From Alphaproteobacteria bacterium (GTDB taxonomy: Bacteria; Pseudomonadota; Alphaproteobacteria; UBA8366; Aestuariispiraceae): a DNA stretch of 62,235 nucleotides. The position numbers and the translations under genes were made by a program. This document shows positions 61,850-62,235 of the stretch, in pieces. The notes beneath the pieces were generated by a model. It was given only the letters and a program-made list of their open reading frames with translations, was not told the DNA's origin and did no database searches. Every line of letters begins with the position of its first letter. Position 1 is the stretch's first letter. Where the stretch lies: contig JASJDC010000014.1 in the NCBI GenBank assembly GCA_030065235.1, positions 1 to 62,235 of the forward strand, in the 5' to 3' direction.

Positions 61850-61950
61850 GCATAGAGGGCAAAGAATTAAAGTCAATGTGCATGGTGTGAACTGTGCTGT
61901 ACCGATAAGCCGGACGCATGAAACTGGCAACGGAAGGGATTTAGGAGCCA

Positions 61951-62235
61951 TGGCGCTGAATCGACGCAACGTGATGAAGGGCGCCGCGCTGTCGGGCGCC
62001 GTCCTCGTGGTCGGCGGCGGCGGCGCTGTCGGATGGCGCGCCTCGCACGCGGGATTGCTCACCGCCGGTGACGCGCCTTTCGAACCCTGGGCGGCGCTCG
62101 CCGATCCGAAGCCTGGCGATCCAACCGGCTTGGCGGCGGCTGCGATCCTGGCGTCGAGCCCGCATAACACGCAGCCCTGGCGCGTGTCCGTGTCGCCTGA
62201 TCGCCTGGTGATCGAAGCGGACACGGAACGCCATC
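61951..62235 (+). CDS. Acg-type nitroreductase family protein, Tat-exported (3' partial)
   Basis: Begins MALNRRNVMKGAALSGAVLV, a twin-arginine (RR) signal with a hydrophobic stretch. The mature part starts with DAPFEPWAALADPKPGD and LASSPHNTQPWRVSV, the FMN-binding motif of the Acg-like nitroreductase family. The window ends inside the gene at residue 95. AGGAG (61944-61948) lies only two bases before the ATG and AAGGGA (61935-61940) ten bases before it. A function in quinone or nitro-compound reduction is an inference from the family. Confidence 0.8.

Overview
The window reads as a stretch of an alphaproteobacterial chromosome. GC content is high and coding density is about 95%. Alphaproteobacterial markers include a direct-repeat LexA box (GAAC-N7-GAAC) in front of imuA-imuB-dnaE2, a COQ9-family gene, a DUF465 gene beside purE-purK, a MlaB-MlaE fusion and an Fnr/FixK-type half-site palindrome in front of hemN. 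A Rhodospirillales-like host is a guess. I saw no tRNA, rRNA, CRISPR array, insertion sequence or prophage gene. Almost everything looks like resident chromosome with some accessory transport and surface functions.

Region 1 (1-9391) is a type I secretion locus. It holds a giant, 5'-truncated RTX protein with two LamG modules, a 32-residue aspartate run and a DUF4114-like domain that appears split by the second LamG. A LapB-type ABC exporter with a degenerate C39 domain and an HlyD-type adaptor follow. An amidase (9394-10620) directly abuts the adaptor, and apt converges on it. Region 2 (11315-15176) is a phospholipid/lipid transport operon: STAS-MlaE, MlaF, a long MlaD and an auxiliary lipoprotein. 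Its partners mlaA-mlaC lie 31 kb away at 46159-47721. Region 3 (15225-17437) pairs a class III aminotransferase with a beta-keto acid cleavage enzyme (BKACE), which suggests a short amino-acid or beta-amino-acid catabolic route.

Region 4 (17445-26412, minus strand) carries a P460-like lipoprotein without the haem-ligand histidine, a DUF423 protein, a disordered protein, two Dpp-type permeases with a binding protein but no ATPases, pyrE, a SLAC1/TehA-type channel and a DAO-type flavoprotein. Region 5 (26503-33854) is the SOS mutasome imuA-imuB-dnaE2 behind two LexA-like boxes, followed by a probable glycosyltransferase-like protein. Region 6 (33882-41499) has an ArsR-family regulator with SqrR/BigR cysteine spacing, a DMT transporter, a 2-hydroxyacid dehydrogenase, an MFS transporter, hemN behind a palindromic Fnr-type site, a Tag-like protein lacking the expected catalytic residue, a DUF3179 protein and a VOC protein.

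Region 7 (41717-47721) is housekeeping: rpsU, def, a COQ9-family gene, purK, purE, DUF465, TIGR02444, mlaC and mlaA. Region 8 (48210-62235) holds a thioesterase, a GGDEF cyclase, a ClC channel with CBS domains, a PDZ pseudoprotease, a UvrD-type helicase, prmA, DUF1127, RidA, a serine hydrolase, an aminopeptidase P, and a LysR regulator divergent from a Tat-exported Acg-type nitroreductase cut by the window end.

The items most worth a second look are the split-domain RTX protein, the aminotransferase-BKACE pair, the haem-less P460-like lipoprotein, the catalytically dead DegP-like protein, the Tag-like protein with an altered active site, and the SqrR-like sensor next to a DMT transporter.
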